Source of the DNA: Siphonodentalium dalli
Taxonomy: Eukaryota > Mollusca > Scaphopoda > Gadilida > Siphonodentaliidae
Direction: 5' to 3'
NCBI GenBank assembly: GCA_032622095.1
Contig: CP136068.1
Span: 50,090,443 to 50,154,442, forward strand
Length of the DNA stretch: 64,000 bases
The notes under the pieces were generated by a model, which ran no database searches, was not told the DNA's origin, and saw nothing but the letters and a program-made list of their open reading frames with translations. A program made the position numbers and the translations under genes. Below, in pieces: positions 46,247 through 57,747 of the stretch; the stretch's first letter is position 1; every line of letters starts with the position of its first letter.

Positions 46247-47910
46247 GCATGTCAACATGAAAGCTGTCTTTATTGTCAACGCCTTGTATGCTGCTACTTG
46301 TTTTGGGCACTGCTTTGTTTGATGCACACTCAAATCACATTATATGACCCGCTATATCTCGGTAGAAGACACTTAGCATGATGGTCAATTATTGAGAATA
46401 CAGAAGTCAAGTGAACTCTTACCCAAACCCGCAAGTGGCGATATCAATGTGAAGTAATTATAAAGCGTTTACCAAATACCGACAGTCTTAATGTTGAGTC
46501 AGGATTTTGTATTCCAGCCACCCGCTCAGGCTATTCCCGATGTTCACGGGGGCAACCAGCATATATTCCATTTTGAATATTTCCAAAACAGGTCAGCATC
46601 ATTATCCATCATATGACTTTATCTAAATTCGTGAGTTCTATGTTGTCATGCACTTGAAATGTCGGGAATTAACAGCGAGTGTTCGCAAATTATCCATTTT
46701 GTTTCAGAATGACTGGGTCTTTTGGGAACACGGAAAAAAATGTATTTTACCAGTAGTCACGGAAACCCACACTAGGACAACTTTAGCAAACTGATTTCAC
46801 TATACTGGTAACCAGTTTAGTAGCCATTTTGAATGTACCTGCATAATATGTCAATCCATCATGTTATGCTTACCGAATAGTTAGATATATGAATTTATTC
46901 AAAATACGGTTGCTATTAGCCACCGATTTCAAACAGTTGTGAATGAATTACACATCCCTATATATTTTATGATTCATGATTTATGAATCCTTCTGTACTT
47001 GTATTATCCGTTGTCTGCTTGTATTCCCCGACAAAAAAGCCCCCCCTAGCTGAATACTAGATCATTCAAATGAATACTTTTATACATGAGTGGGCGAATC
47101 CATTCAGCAAAGAAAGGGTGAATACAGTAAATTCTCAACCTTTTAAGTCAGCCCATTAGTTTGAAGATACAAATTCACTTCTAGAAGATTCAGTGAAAAA
47201 ATGCTCGGTGACATCAATGTTGAAAAAGTCATCTCCATGCCACCTTAATGCTATGCACACTACGTAACGTACATGCATATTGTAGAAGGCGAAATTTAGA
47301 AGGCATATTCAGCACTATAGTATTAATGTTGAGTAATCAGGCGTCCTTTTATATATACATATATAGGACTTCCAACCTCGCTTCGCGTTGATACTAAGTA
47401 ATTAAATGGAAACTGAAGATTATATTTTACAGTGCTTTTAGCAGAAGTCTTATCAACGTATGAATCGGACTGTCACGGGGAGAATTACCGTGATGATGCA
47501 TGCGATGGGCATTATATAACCTTCATCGTCATATTTTATTTAGAGAGGACGATAAATCCCACGAGACCATTATTAGGCTCGTGGAATGAAATATTTACCT
47601 TACTCCTATTTAAAATTACACGGACCGATTTTACACGAAATAATTGCTATGCTATGTTATATGCTTTAATCCACACAATTAGATACATAACATTAGTCCC
47701 ATAAATTTATTAGTTTTATTCTATAGTTAGCGGAAGTCATGATTTTACGCCCGTCTCGATATATGTTTCCAAACGATATGACTGTGCTGAATGTAATGCA
47801 AATCCACATCCGTTAAATACTTGCGATTACGTCGCGTATACGGAAATTCGTAACTTATTTTATAACTTCAGCCATAAACTAATTAATATTGAATAATTAA
47901 ATTTGATTTT
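46247..47910. other. No gene recognised
   Basis: Unique-looking AT-rich sequence with no supported gene. The open frame at 47432-47704 has no recognisable domain. Confidence 0.4.
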
Positions 47911-47912
47911 TA

Positions 47913-48690
47913 GATAAGATAAGATAAGTTTATTGACAATTACACCCACACGGGGCCGATGTCACAACATAAATAACAATAAATATATATATGATACAAT
48001 AAGTATACACAATTGTAATCAGAATTAAAATGGAAAAAAATTCATGTTTGTTGTTGAAAATCTGGTGATTCAGACCTTTTGTGGAAAAAGAGACGGACCA
48101 TGTTACAGATGATATTGCACGTTTCTGTTTTGTCATTTCGCAGTATGAAAATGAATTTTTGGGCATCGGTCATGTTAATAAACTTGTGATTTACTTTATT
48201 TATTTCGTCAAAGAAACGGAGACGCATGCTTTTGTAAATAGGACATTTTAAAATAAAATGTTCCTCGGTTTCCGTTTCCAATCCACACTTTCTGCATATT
48301 CTCTTGTCTACAGGAATCTTCGGTTGTTTATGGCGCCCTTTTTCAATTTCTAGAGTATGATTGCTAATCCGCAATTTGCTGAAGATCTTTCTTACTTCGA
48401 TATTTTTTACTATGTCCAAATATGGCTCCAATCGGTAATCACTTATTATTTCTCTATACACCCTCAATTTGTTCTTACCTGGGTTTTTCATCGTTATATA
48501 TATCTCTTCTGAAACACGACACATGGTCAACCTTGAAACTATCACAAATAGTGTGTTGAATTTTCTTCAAATACTGATTAGTTTTATCAATAATTTCCGT
48601 GAGTTTTGGAATGTCAAAGTTGAAGGACCAATGATAGCCTGTTAACAGGGACGTTTTCAGCAGACATCTTCGACTCAAATTAATCATATA
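47913..48690 (-). mobile_element. 5'-truncated non-LTR retrotransposon E (same family as C)
   Basis: On the minus strand, from 48690 down to 47913: two overlapping frames (48687-48475, then 48545-48042), an AATAAA at about 47934-47929 and a TTATC tail with three units at 47930-47914. The family match to element C is clear in the C-terminal domain and the tail. Target duplication was not resolved. Confidence 0.85.
48042..48545 (-). pseudogene. C-terminal domain of retrotransposon E
   Basis: Encodes YRLEPYLDIVKNIEVRKIF, KLRISNHTLEIEKGRH, then a zinc motif with CRKCGLE, EEHFILKCP and KFIFIL. It parallels the copy at 19952-20574 (LRISNHNLAIEN, CLYCKEGK, DKFIFIM). Here the last cysteine of the motif is intact. 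A frameshift separates it from the upstream piece (48687-48475). Confidence 0.8.
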
Positions 48691-48699
48691 TATTTAATA

Positions 48700-49685
48700 T
48701 AGTATCGATACTAAAAGTCTATAGATCGTTGTTACTACATTTAATGTATTGAAATTGTCGTACAACCTCCCTTTAACTATTTGAATAAATGCAACCTGGG
48801 GCATATACTATAGAATACAATTTTTGTAATAGCAGGCTTATTTGAGTCGTACAGAAGGTGTCGAGTACTATAGACCACTGTAATTTAACAGCGAACGCGA
48901 TTTCTTGTAAATCACAAAAAGACGGCAAATCGAGTACTATCGACCACCGTTCGTTAAACGCACATCTGAACATTTGTGATTTTTTGTCAAGGGAAATTAC
49001 TCTAAAGATATATGCGAATGATATGGCAATGCCTATTTGTGTCAGTTGGTGAGTGATTTAGTTGACGAATAAAGGTACATTATGTGTGACTAATTTCCGA
49101 CACTTGGCTTATTTTTACCACAATTGCACACGGTGAAATATAATTCATTCGGTATCATGTGGAATATATACTTACCATTTTCAGATGTTTTATGTTATAT
49201 GTTTATTAGCGGTTTGTCGAAAATGGTCGACAAACACACATATCGGTTGCCCTTCAAATGGCCACATCAACTTTATATAGCAATATTACCACGGGTGGAA
49301 CCTGATTTGTCTAGCAAGCTTTGGGCATGGACAGCGGCTGAAATATTAGTTGGAACATCTAGACCTTAATATATAGTTGACAAGTTTTGAGGTACCATGC
49401 AGCTGGAAAACTTCAACCCGTGATGGGGTGCGATGGCCGTTCTCGGAATTGGTATTTTCGACCTGTGTCAAGGATGGGTATTCATTTGGAAATTCCAATG
49501 TTGACCAACACTCCCTCGTCCAGGGTCTCCGGGGAAATCCAACCTCGATTTTAAAACATAGGCCTATATATAGCACCATCTACTTAAACTATACCTATAC
49601 TTAATTTATACCCAACTAAGCGGCTGAATTTAGGTAAACATATGACATTTGGTTTATAATCAACACGCACTAATACATTGGTAAG
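48700..49685. other. No gene recognised; recurring TCGAGTACTATAGA words
   Basis: CGAGTACTATAGACCAC (48862) and CGAGTACTATCGACCAC (48931) are imperfect repeats. Related words occur at 50725 and 50940. Open frames here have no recognisable domain. Confidence 0.35.
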
Positions 49686-50110
49686 TTAAAGGCCCACTTA
49701 ATTTTCGAATATTCAGAAAACATTATTCCATATTATATACCATTTGGAAGAGGAACCAAAAAAATATAATTTCCACAGGATAAGAAGCAGCTGTGGCCTA
49801 GGACTGTCCACCAAGTGATAGAGATTCATTCCAACCCCCCCTTGTCAACCAAGAATTCATCAGAATTCAAGCTAAGAGATAAGAGTTATTCCCCTTCCAT
49901 TGAGTATAATAGACTTTATAGTACAGTCCGGATTAAAATTAAATACAGGACACACCTTGGTACCTCAACAGAAACAACATGTTCCCAGTTTATTTGACCG
50001 GATCTGTTAATAATACAATGTGTTGGAGCTTCCTCTGTCAAATGGTATATACTATGGAATATGTTGTGTATAATGTGATCTGGTGATTCGAAAATTAAGT
50101 GGGCCTTTAA
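49686..50110. mobile_element. MITE with TTAA ends (TIR AGGCCCACTTAATTTTCG)
   Basis: TTAA then AGGCCCACTTAATTTTCGAA on the left and the inverse on the right followed by TTAA (50107-50110). Similarity continues inward with ACATTATWC and ATATACCATTTG blocks. No coding sequence. It shares the TTAA/AGG end pattern with the MITEs at 8107 and 19714. Confidence 0.9.
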
Positions 50111-51023
50111 GGTTGGACCCCGATTTTGTCTAAGAATTCACTCATGGAATATTATGTGCGGCACTATTGGCCAAATTAAATTGTTTAGACCACAAGGTGA
50201 ACGCAAACTTCTTGAGCACACAAATGCCATGCGGTTCAAATAGGTTGCACAATGTCATGGTAAATATTTGGGGTCTACTGATTCTTAACGCAACTTAGCC
50301 TGAAATTATCAGTGACTGTTTCAACACGAAGTGCCACCACCCCCGATTCACCGCGTATCCGTGTACCTTCACACAAAGAGTCCAAGCCCGACAATTTACT
50401 GTAACTCTTTAATTCCATTCATAATTAAAATCTAGGCTATCTCCTTTCAACTCCATTGAGTGTAAACCATCTCAATGGGTTAACAATTGAGATTCGGTGA
50501 CCGCATTACAAAGAACATGTACCCAGCTAATCGCACTCACCATTATCCGCACGGAAATTCGTCGTGAACACGACGTGAAAAATCAATAATGTAGCCTATG
50601 CAGTTGTAATCTAAAAATGAATTAAAAAAAAAATGGTATTATTGCTGTACTATAGAACCCGCTTAGTCAGTACTTTATCATTCCGTGTTGCGATTTTTTA
50701 CATATTACAAAGCTGTAGCGTTCGAGTACTATGGAAACATGCAACGATGAAACTTTCAGGCCCCCTTTTTCTCCACCAAATGCAAAGATTTTCCGGTCAA
50801 GTGAATCCCGGTATATAGATGGTTCGCCAAAAAAGATCATATAAGTCATTACATGTCAATATATTTGGCATATAAAGAGTTTTGGGCATATGTTTAGTTT
50901 CAATCTACAATGAAAGAAATACACTGATAGAAATACAGTCGAATACTATAGAACACAAAATATGTATTACAAAATTAGTAAATCACAAATTAACGCTGAT
51001 ATTACAAAAATTGTATTATAAAG
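50111..51023. other. No gene recognised
   Basis: AT-rich sequence with scattered TACTATAGAAC words and no supported gene. Confidence 0.35.
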
Positions 51024-51187
51024 TTATTATACAATGTTGTGTACAGTATGTGTTTTTCTTGTATGAGTCCAGGTTGTGATGAAAAGTCATATTGGACGAG
51101 ACACGCCAGTGTCGAGTCCAATATGATTTTTACCACAACCTGGACGAGTACAAGAACAACTCATACTGTACATAACATTGTATAATG
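51024..51187. repeat. Foldback, about 164 bp
   Basis: The arms pair through ACAATGTTGTGTACAGTATG and GAGTCCAGGTTGTG around GAGACACGCCAGTGTC. A related pair of words AGTCATATTG/CAATATGACT recurs at 51465-51525, including a 20-bp direct repeat CGGGAGTCCAATATGACTTT. Confidence 0.9.
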
Positions 51188-51592
51188 ACATTTTTATTAT
51201 CCATCTGTATGTTTATCCAAATTTTGGGAATAAAACTTTTGTGGTTATTTTTGGTATTTGTCGGCACTTAATTCTCTATAAAAGCCTGTACCGTATATTG
51301 ATCATCAGAAAGCATGATTTGGAAAAGTAAACACGGAAGTGAGAAAAAACTCAATGCGGAAGTGAAACGTCTGCTAAAATCCATCAATGTTGCGCGCGCA
51401 TCACAATTTCACCGATTCATTTCGCAATAGAGTTAATTCGTGACGTCACGGAGTCTAATATGAAAAGTCATATTGTACAGTCGGGAGTCCAATATGACTT
51501 TCGGGAGTCCAATATGACTTTTTCCAGGACTATCACGTGGCGGCTTTTGCCCAATCGGAAATGGTGTTAGTTAAGGGATGGATAATAATCTA

Positions 51593-51875
51593 TAGTATAG
51601 GCCCCTGGTGGTGATTTTCTCTGTCATCATAGCGTGGGTAAATGTAAAAAACTGCATGGAACCTTTTGTATACTTTGGTGTTATATAAGCAATGTATATA
51701 TAGTTTTATCGTCGAGATGGGTTGTGCTAAATCATTGGACAATGTCACGTGGCCGCTAAATCCAAGATGGCTGCCATTATAAGCAGAATTCAGCTTAATT
51801 CTCAGGATGTTTGCAAATGTCCTGACCAAATAACCACAGCTGTACAAATCTGTGGCATATATGCCCACATATCAT
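51593..51875. mobile_element. Probable solo end of a dispersed repeat
   Basis: Begins TATAGTATAGGCCCCTGG, similar to the TAGTATRGG ends of the 12.1-16.6 kb transposon, and carries CCAAGATGGCTGCCATT. No inverted partner was found nearby. Confidence 0.4.
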
Positions 51876-52093
51876 CCTATTCACATTGTGTTATTAGATG
51901 AGGAGACGGAAGTCACGGGACAGGACTGTACAGACAGGTCGTGTTAACTTTATGGGCCGTTTAACGATTTTCGTTTTGAAGGATTTTGCTGATTTACATG
52001 ATGAAGTTTCTCCACTTACATGTATCATGCCGTCTGTTCTACTTTCGGTGGAACACAACTTGGGGAGAATCTTATAAATTCCTCGAAACTCAG

Positions 52094-52430
52094 TTAACCT
52101 CTTCGCTGCTATGACGTCCGTATCTATTACGGACGTAAAAGTGCACGCCGTGTGCTATATGGTCCGTAGGTACTACGGACCTACTTCAGCACACTAGAAG
52201 TAGGCCATCATACATAACTGGAACTCAGAGATTAGTGCATCGGAATAACTGTATCTCGACGTTTCAAACAGTGTATGATGTTCCACGATTGTGAACAATA
52301 AAAGCCTTTCAGCTGAGTCACTTGTATGGTTCATTTGACATTCCCGCTATATTTTCCCATTGGAAAATGCCAATAACGTCAACAGCCCAGCACACGACGT
52401 CATAACGTCATTTAGCAGCGAAGAGGTTAA
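52094..52430. mobile_element. piggyBac-like MITE with TTAA duplication
   Basis: TTAA then CCTCTTCGCTGC on the left, with GCAGCGAAGAGG then TTAA on the right (52427-52430). Inside are palindromes ACGTCCGTATCTATTACGGA and GGTCCGTAGGTACTACGG. TTAA target sites with CCY-rich ends and ACGT-rich palindromes are typical of piggyBac-type non-autonomous elements. Length is about 330 bp between the TTAA copies; no transposase. Confidence 0.85.
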
Positions 52431-53040
52431 AGAAAACGGTAATGGCTTGCTTCTAACAAAGACTACGTTTATTCACACAGACATGCATATAACATATACG
52501 TGGTTGCTGTGGTTTTACTCTGGTCGATTTCATATCAATGATGCATGCAACTACAGTTATTGGACTATCAGGGATCTGGTTCGAATCCCGAAAAGCGCAG
52601 ATTTGTGATCCAGGAAATGTAACCTGATTCGTTTGTCTGAGTAAGTTAGTCGGTACTGATGCTTTCCGTTGATCTGTGCAGTGGAGTTATGATTTCCCGG
52701 TGAAATTAACCATAATTTCCTTCACCGACACCGAGCCCATAACACTGATTATAGATGCAACATCCTGCAAATTTAAAGATATTTTAACCAAAATATATGA
52801 TGCCCCTATCGCACCCATTACACAGAATAATTCAACAAAACACTTACCGACAATGTGAACATTAATGTCCAAAGTATAGATTATGATATAGCAAATGTAA
52901 TACGCGCTATAATCGAAATGACACCCGCGCTATAGCCATAGCTGATCTGATGATTGATTGTAGGTTCCTGAAACACGTAGTTCGTTGGTGTCATCGCGGG
53001 AGGGAGCATCAATTATTGTGAGATTGCAGCTATAATGTTT

Positions 53041-53275
53041 ATTCCTCTGTATATAATGGATCGGTTTCATAACTCTATAACTCTTAAGATCAACATTCCT
53101 CTGCATAATGGATCGGTTTCATAACTCTATAACGCTAAGATCTACATTGTCTGTTATTTCTCTGTATAATGGATCGGTTTCATAACTCTATAACGCTAAG
53201 ATCTACATTGTCTGTTATTTCTCTGTATAATGGATCGGTTTCATATCTCTATAACTCTATGATCTACATTGTCTC
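53041..53275 (+). repeat. Minisatellite, about 61-bp unit
   Basis: Four copies with TAATGGATCGGTTTCATA and AAGATCTACATTGTCTG. The second and third are nearly identical; the first is shorter and more diverged. Confidence 0.9.
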
Positions 53276-53307
53276 ATGTCACCGACCGGAACAGCACAAT
53301 TATCCGG

Positions 53308-53412
53308 AATTGTAGGTGTTTGATTGAACATCAATAACCCAATCCACTCCCTTCAAAGTTATGTAAACACGATTAAACCTCAAACACCCAAAACCATCCA
53401 AGTAATACATTG
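53308..53412 (+). repeat. Left direct repeat flanking a minisatellite
   Basis: Shares TTCAAAGTTATGTAAACACG and ATTAAACCTCAAACACC with 53921-54031. Confidence 0.85.
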
Positions 53413-53444
53413 TCTTTTATCGGCGACCGAACAGAAAAATGATC

Positions 53445-53920
53445 CGGGATTGTGTATTCACATTGGATCCGAGATTGTAGATTCACATTGGGGGTCCAGG
53501 ATTGTATATTCACACTGGATCCGGGATTGTATATTCACGTTAGATCGGGGATTGTAGATTCAGACTGGATCCGAGATTGTATGTTCACTCTGGATCGGGG
53601 ATTGTAGGTTCACATTAGATCGGGGATTGTAGGTTCACACTGGTTCAGAAATTATAGGTTCACACTGGATCCGGGATTGTGGGTTCACACCGGATCTGGG
53701 ATTGTGGGTTCAAACTGGATCCGGGATTGTAGGTTCCCATTGGATCCGGGATTGTAGATTCATACTGTATCCGGGATTGGGGGTTCATACCGGATCTGGG
53801 ATTGTCAGTTCAAGCTGGATCCGGAATTATAGGTCCACACTAGATCAGGGAATGTAGGTTCACTTGACACTGGATCGTGAATTGTAGGTTTACACTGGAT
53901 CCGCGATTGTAGGTCACATC
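53445..53920 (+). repeat. Minisatellite, about 25-bp unit
   Basis: About 19 diverged copies of TGGATCCGGGATTGTAGGTT plus CACAC. Unit length varies by one or two bases. Confidence 0.95.
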
Positions 53921-54031
53921 GGATTGTAGGGTGTTTGGCATATCATCGATCATCCAACCCAACCCCTCTTCAAAGTTATGTAAACACGATTAAACCTCAA
54001 ACACCAAACCCACCCAAGTAATACGCTGTTG
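53921..54031 (+). repeat. Right direct repeat flanking a minisatellite
   Basis: Second copy of 53308-53412 (GTGTTTGGCAT, AACACGATTAAACCTCAAAC, CCCAAGTAATAC). Confidence 0.85.
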
Positions 54032-54571
54032 GATACTGAAAATATATATCACTGCAGATTACGATGCCAATGTAGTAGCTTGCTATCAGATACGGTTCTA
54101 AATCACATGGCAAATTCAAAATACTGCATATGTGGAAAGGAGTAGAGGATGCCTTCCATTATTTCTTTGAATGCCACCTATATCCAAGCCATAATAAAGA
54201 AATTCGTCCACTGAATCAATTACTTCCGTATAATGTATACTCACTAAAAAGTTTGTATGCGGAGATCCTGTTCTACGCGATTGTGACAACGAGAAAGTCT
54301 TCTCAGATGTACATCCATATGTAAGGCAGCAAACGACTGTCAACAAATACGACTGTCAACAAATACGACTTTCAAAAGATACGAACTCATGATTAACTCG
54401 GGGAGAAGGGTGTGCGGTGATATCCGCAGCTTTGTTTTTGGTAATTATGTCGCTTTGCCATTTCTCTTTAATTAATTGTCAGTGTAAATACAAATGGGAG
54501 AGGAGGTACCTATATCTTAGATCAACACTTGTCCTCCATTCCCATTGTCTGTAAAAAGTTGTTGTGTTATA

Positions 54572-56745
54572 TAGTCTGGTCGTTGAAGCATTGGACCTAG
54601 AACAAATTGTCTACAAGCTGTTTTTGGAGTCATATTGTCGGGCAGAATGTAGGGAACAACATATCCAAAATTCGCTAAAATCCGCTTTGGGGAAAATTCT
54701 CTATTGAAGATGGCGTCCATAATGTCTGTTGTTATCGGAAAATACTGAATTCTGCGGCAGGTGCTCCAATTAATGCTAAATTCGTAATAAATTGAAATAT
54801 ACACAAACATTGCTTAGTCGTAAACCATATATGTAGAATATTTTTCCCAAAATGGCCACAAGAATGGACAAAATCGAATGAAATTTACATTTAGTGCAAA
54901 ATTGAATAGCTAGTCCTATACGAGTGAACAAACGCTCGAATACTGCGAGGAAGAATGACTACAAGTATAAGAGAAACTTTTGATTAGAGATGTACAAATT
55001 CTCTCTGATGTATCTCACGAGAGAGCAAGCGAAATCAGGGTCTTGTGGAGCGGTTAAACTGGAGTTTTTGGGCGTCCAGAAACGGAAAAATGACGCAGTT
55101 TTATCTGTACCGCTAATCTTGAATCGTGTGATATATGTGTAATTAAACAGCTAAACGGTATTTAGTTGGGATGTATTGACTATGCGGCCTTTCTCTAGAA
55201 GCAGAAATATATGTATTCAGAGCAGTCTAACGAATGAGACCGATCACCATTTATTTTGATATCTACGGTATAAAACCTTAAAAAATTAATTGCTATAAAA
55301 CGGTATGAATTATGTTCATATTGTACTGGGGAGAATGCATAGATCCTATTTACGTGTCTCAAAATAGTAGTTATAGATGCCTAGATCAAGTGATAAAACA
55401 CGAATATTTCGCTTTTATCACAAGAATGCGTGATGGTGTACCATGAACTAAATGTATTAAATCACAAATGAGTACCATAGACTGTCTTCAATATATTCAA
55501 AACTTGACCAAAATTGCCTACATAATCTGTGATAGAGACTGTGTTTATACCTGGAAATTATATTTGGTTGAATTCACCAAGGCCACATCTACGCGAAACT
55601 TACAACGTTGTCTTCAACCACATCACCGCGTTTACCCATTTTCCATAATGTTACACATGTCTGTTGCACACAGAACCACAACTAACAATATTGGGTGAAT
55701 GTTCAACGTTGGAATAACATCTTAAACGATGATCACCTGATATTTAGCACGATTACGTGGGTGGTAATGGTAATATATTTTCAAACAAAAATATACTGAA
55801 AACTAATAGTGTGCATTGCGCTGTAGCTTATTCTAGTTGTAAAGTGGCCACTGAAGTAATTTTAACAAAATTGTCTACTAAGAAACCGCGTTGGTAGCAG
55901 AATGAAAATTAGTCTTACATACAATGTACTATGTACAGTCTCTTTGACCTGGTGAGATTCGGTGCTAATCCATTGAAGATATGAGTGTTTCTTTACAGTA
56001 TAATAACCATTGCGACATACGTGTATCGTTTATTATCACCGGGAGTGTTGACAATTCCGGAAATATAACTAGTATTTATACCTCTAGAGTATGAACTTAA
56101 TTTCGGCGTTGCATTCAATATTTAATCACCATGCCGAATGAAACTACCATGCACTGTGAGGCGAAACATTAGTTCGTGTGTTGCATGCACGAGCTATTTT
56201 TGTTTTGCCCAACAGTTGGATGTTGGATAATCAGAACACTCAAACGTTAAAGACGTAAATCATTGGGGGGTTGACTTGCTGTGCAGTGACCGATGATCCT
56301 TCAGATTGATCTGTTTTAATGATGTGTGTACCTTTAAAGATATTTAACAACCGACTTGTAAGTCTTGTATATTGCCAATACGTATTTCACTCTTATGTGG
56401 TTACCCAATATGTTGCTTTCTACGTGGTATGGTTTGGAGTTGCGGCCATTTTGACAACCATTTCATGGCCACGATTGTATAATTTTCTGTCCGTGTCACT
56501 CTACTCGCTCCCGCATTCTAATTTAACACAAACTGATATAACGGCATAATTCTGATGCCACTATATATCGTATAATGACTTATATCGAGAACTGATGTAG
56601 TATAGACAACCATGTTGGACGCCATCGTGGATAACAAAGTTTCCCCAACGCGGATTTTTGCGGATTTTGGATATGTTGTTCCTGATGCTTTTCCGCGTCG
56701 AATGTTCTAGGTTCACCTCAAAATCGAGTCTCAACGACCAGACTA
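54572..56745. mobile_element. Foldback element, 2.2 kb, TAGTCTGG ends, ATA target duplication
   Basis: The left end is TAGTCTGGTCGTTGA and the right end its inverse, with ATA directly outside both. Arms pair for about 160 bp (CATATCCAAAATTCGCTAAA, AAGATGGCGTCC) in an order also found in the 57748-62139 element. The interior has no recognisable gene; open frames at 55468 and 56319 are unsupported. Confidence 0.8.
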
Positions 56746-57747
56746 ATATAATACACCATGTTTATGTAAAATTTAATAAATAAACGTGTTTAAACTAAAC
56801 TATCATTCAATGTACAACGTTGTAAAACGTGTCTCCGCGCTCGGGTGTTTGTCACACACACGCTGTCATTCATTTGCATTTATAGCATGCATCGATTATA
56901 AAGCAGAAATGATAACAATATTTTCCTTTATTTGAAAAACTCACGAATTGGGCGCCTTCATAAGGAGTCTGAAGTTGGTGTTTGTGTTCTCGTCTCACAC
57001 CAGATTTACGTGAACGGTAATTTATCGACGAATACATTTTGGCTTGTCACATAGAACACATACAAACTTTTTGCAAGATGCGTTGTTGTATCATATATAG
57101 TACTAACAGGGTTACCCGGCGTTGCCCAGGTTAAAGTGATGTGAAACCCTCTGCATGCTGTGGATATTTGTTGGGAATAGAGAATACTCTTGCTCAAAGT
57201 GTTACATCTATTCTCTTAAAGTGTATATTCAAATAGAATCACAAAACAAGATTCCTACACAGTCATGGAATATAAGTAATGGCGCACCTTGTCGATTGTC
57301 ATTTTGTTTTTCGCGATTAATCCGTTCCACCAACAAAGAAGTATTTATTTATTTATTTACAACTGCGTATACTTCAGACGCTATAACATGATACTGTTTT
57401 TTATTGATACATGAAAATCATAACCACATTAGTTCGCAAAAATAAAAGACGACGATTGGGTTTTACATCTAGAGCTGTATCAATCAATCTAGTGCATGGG
57501 TTGGACTAAGATCTTGATGACACCTGGCTATCATATCTCCATGAAGATACAGATGTTTTAAAGAAATGTCCAGGTGCTCCTCTGTTCGTGGTGCTATATA
57601 TTGGCTAAATATTATCAGTTTAAAAGAAATGTTGCTGCGCACGTATATCAGCCGCATGTGCCCGACACTGAGCGATATTTTGAGTTGTTTATGTTAGTCG
57701 ATGAGTCTGTTCTAAAAAATCCGCTGAATCAGACAGATATACCCTTG
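56746..57747. other. No gene recognised
   Basis: A short segment GGGTTACCCGGCGTTGCCCA at 57110-57129 resembles a common repeat word but its element was not delimited. Open frames are unsupported. Confidence 0.35.

Noticed and set aside
52565-52615. Pol III B-box-like word GGTTCGAATCC, possible tRNA or SINE
   Set aside because: The acceptor and D-arm cannot be formed upstream and no A box is placed correctly; only the T-loop word is present.
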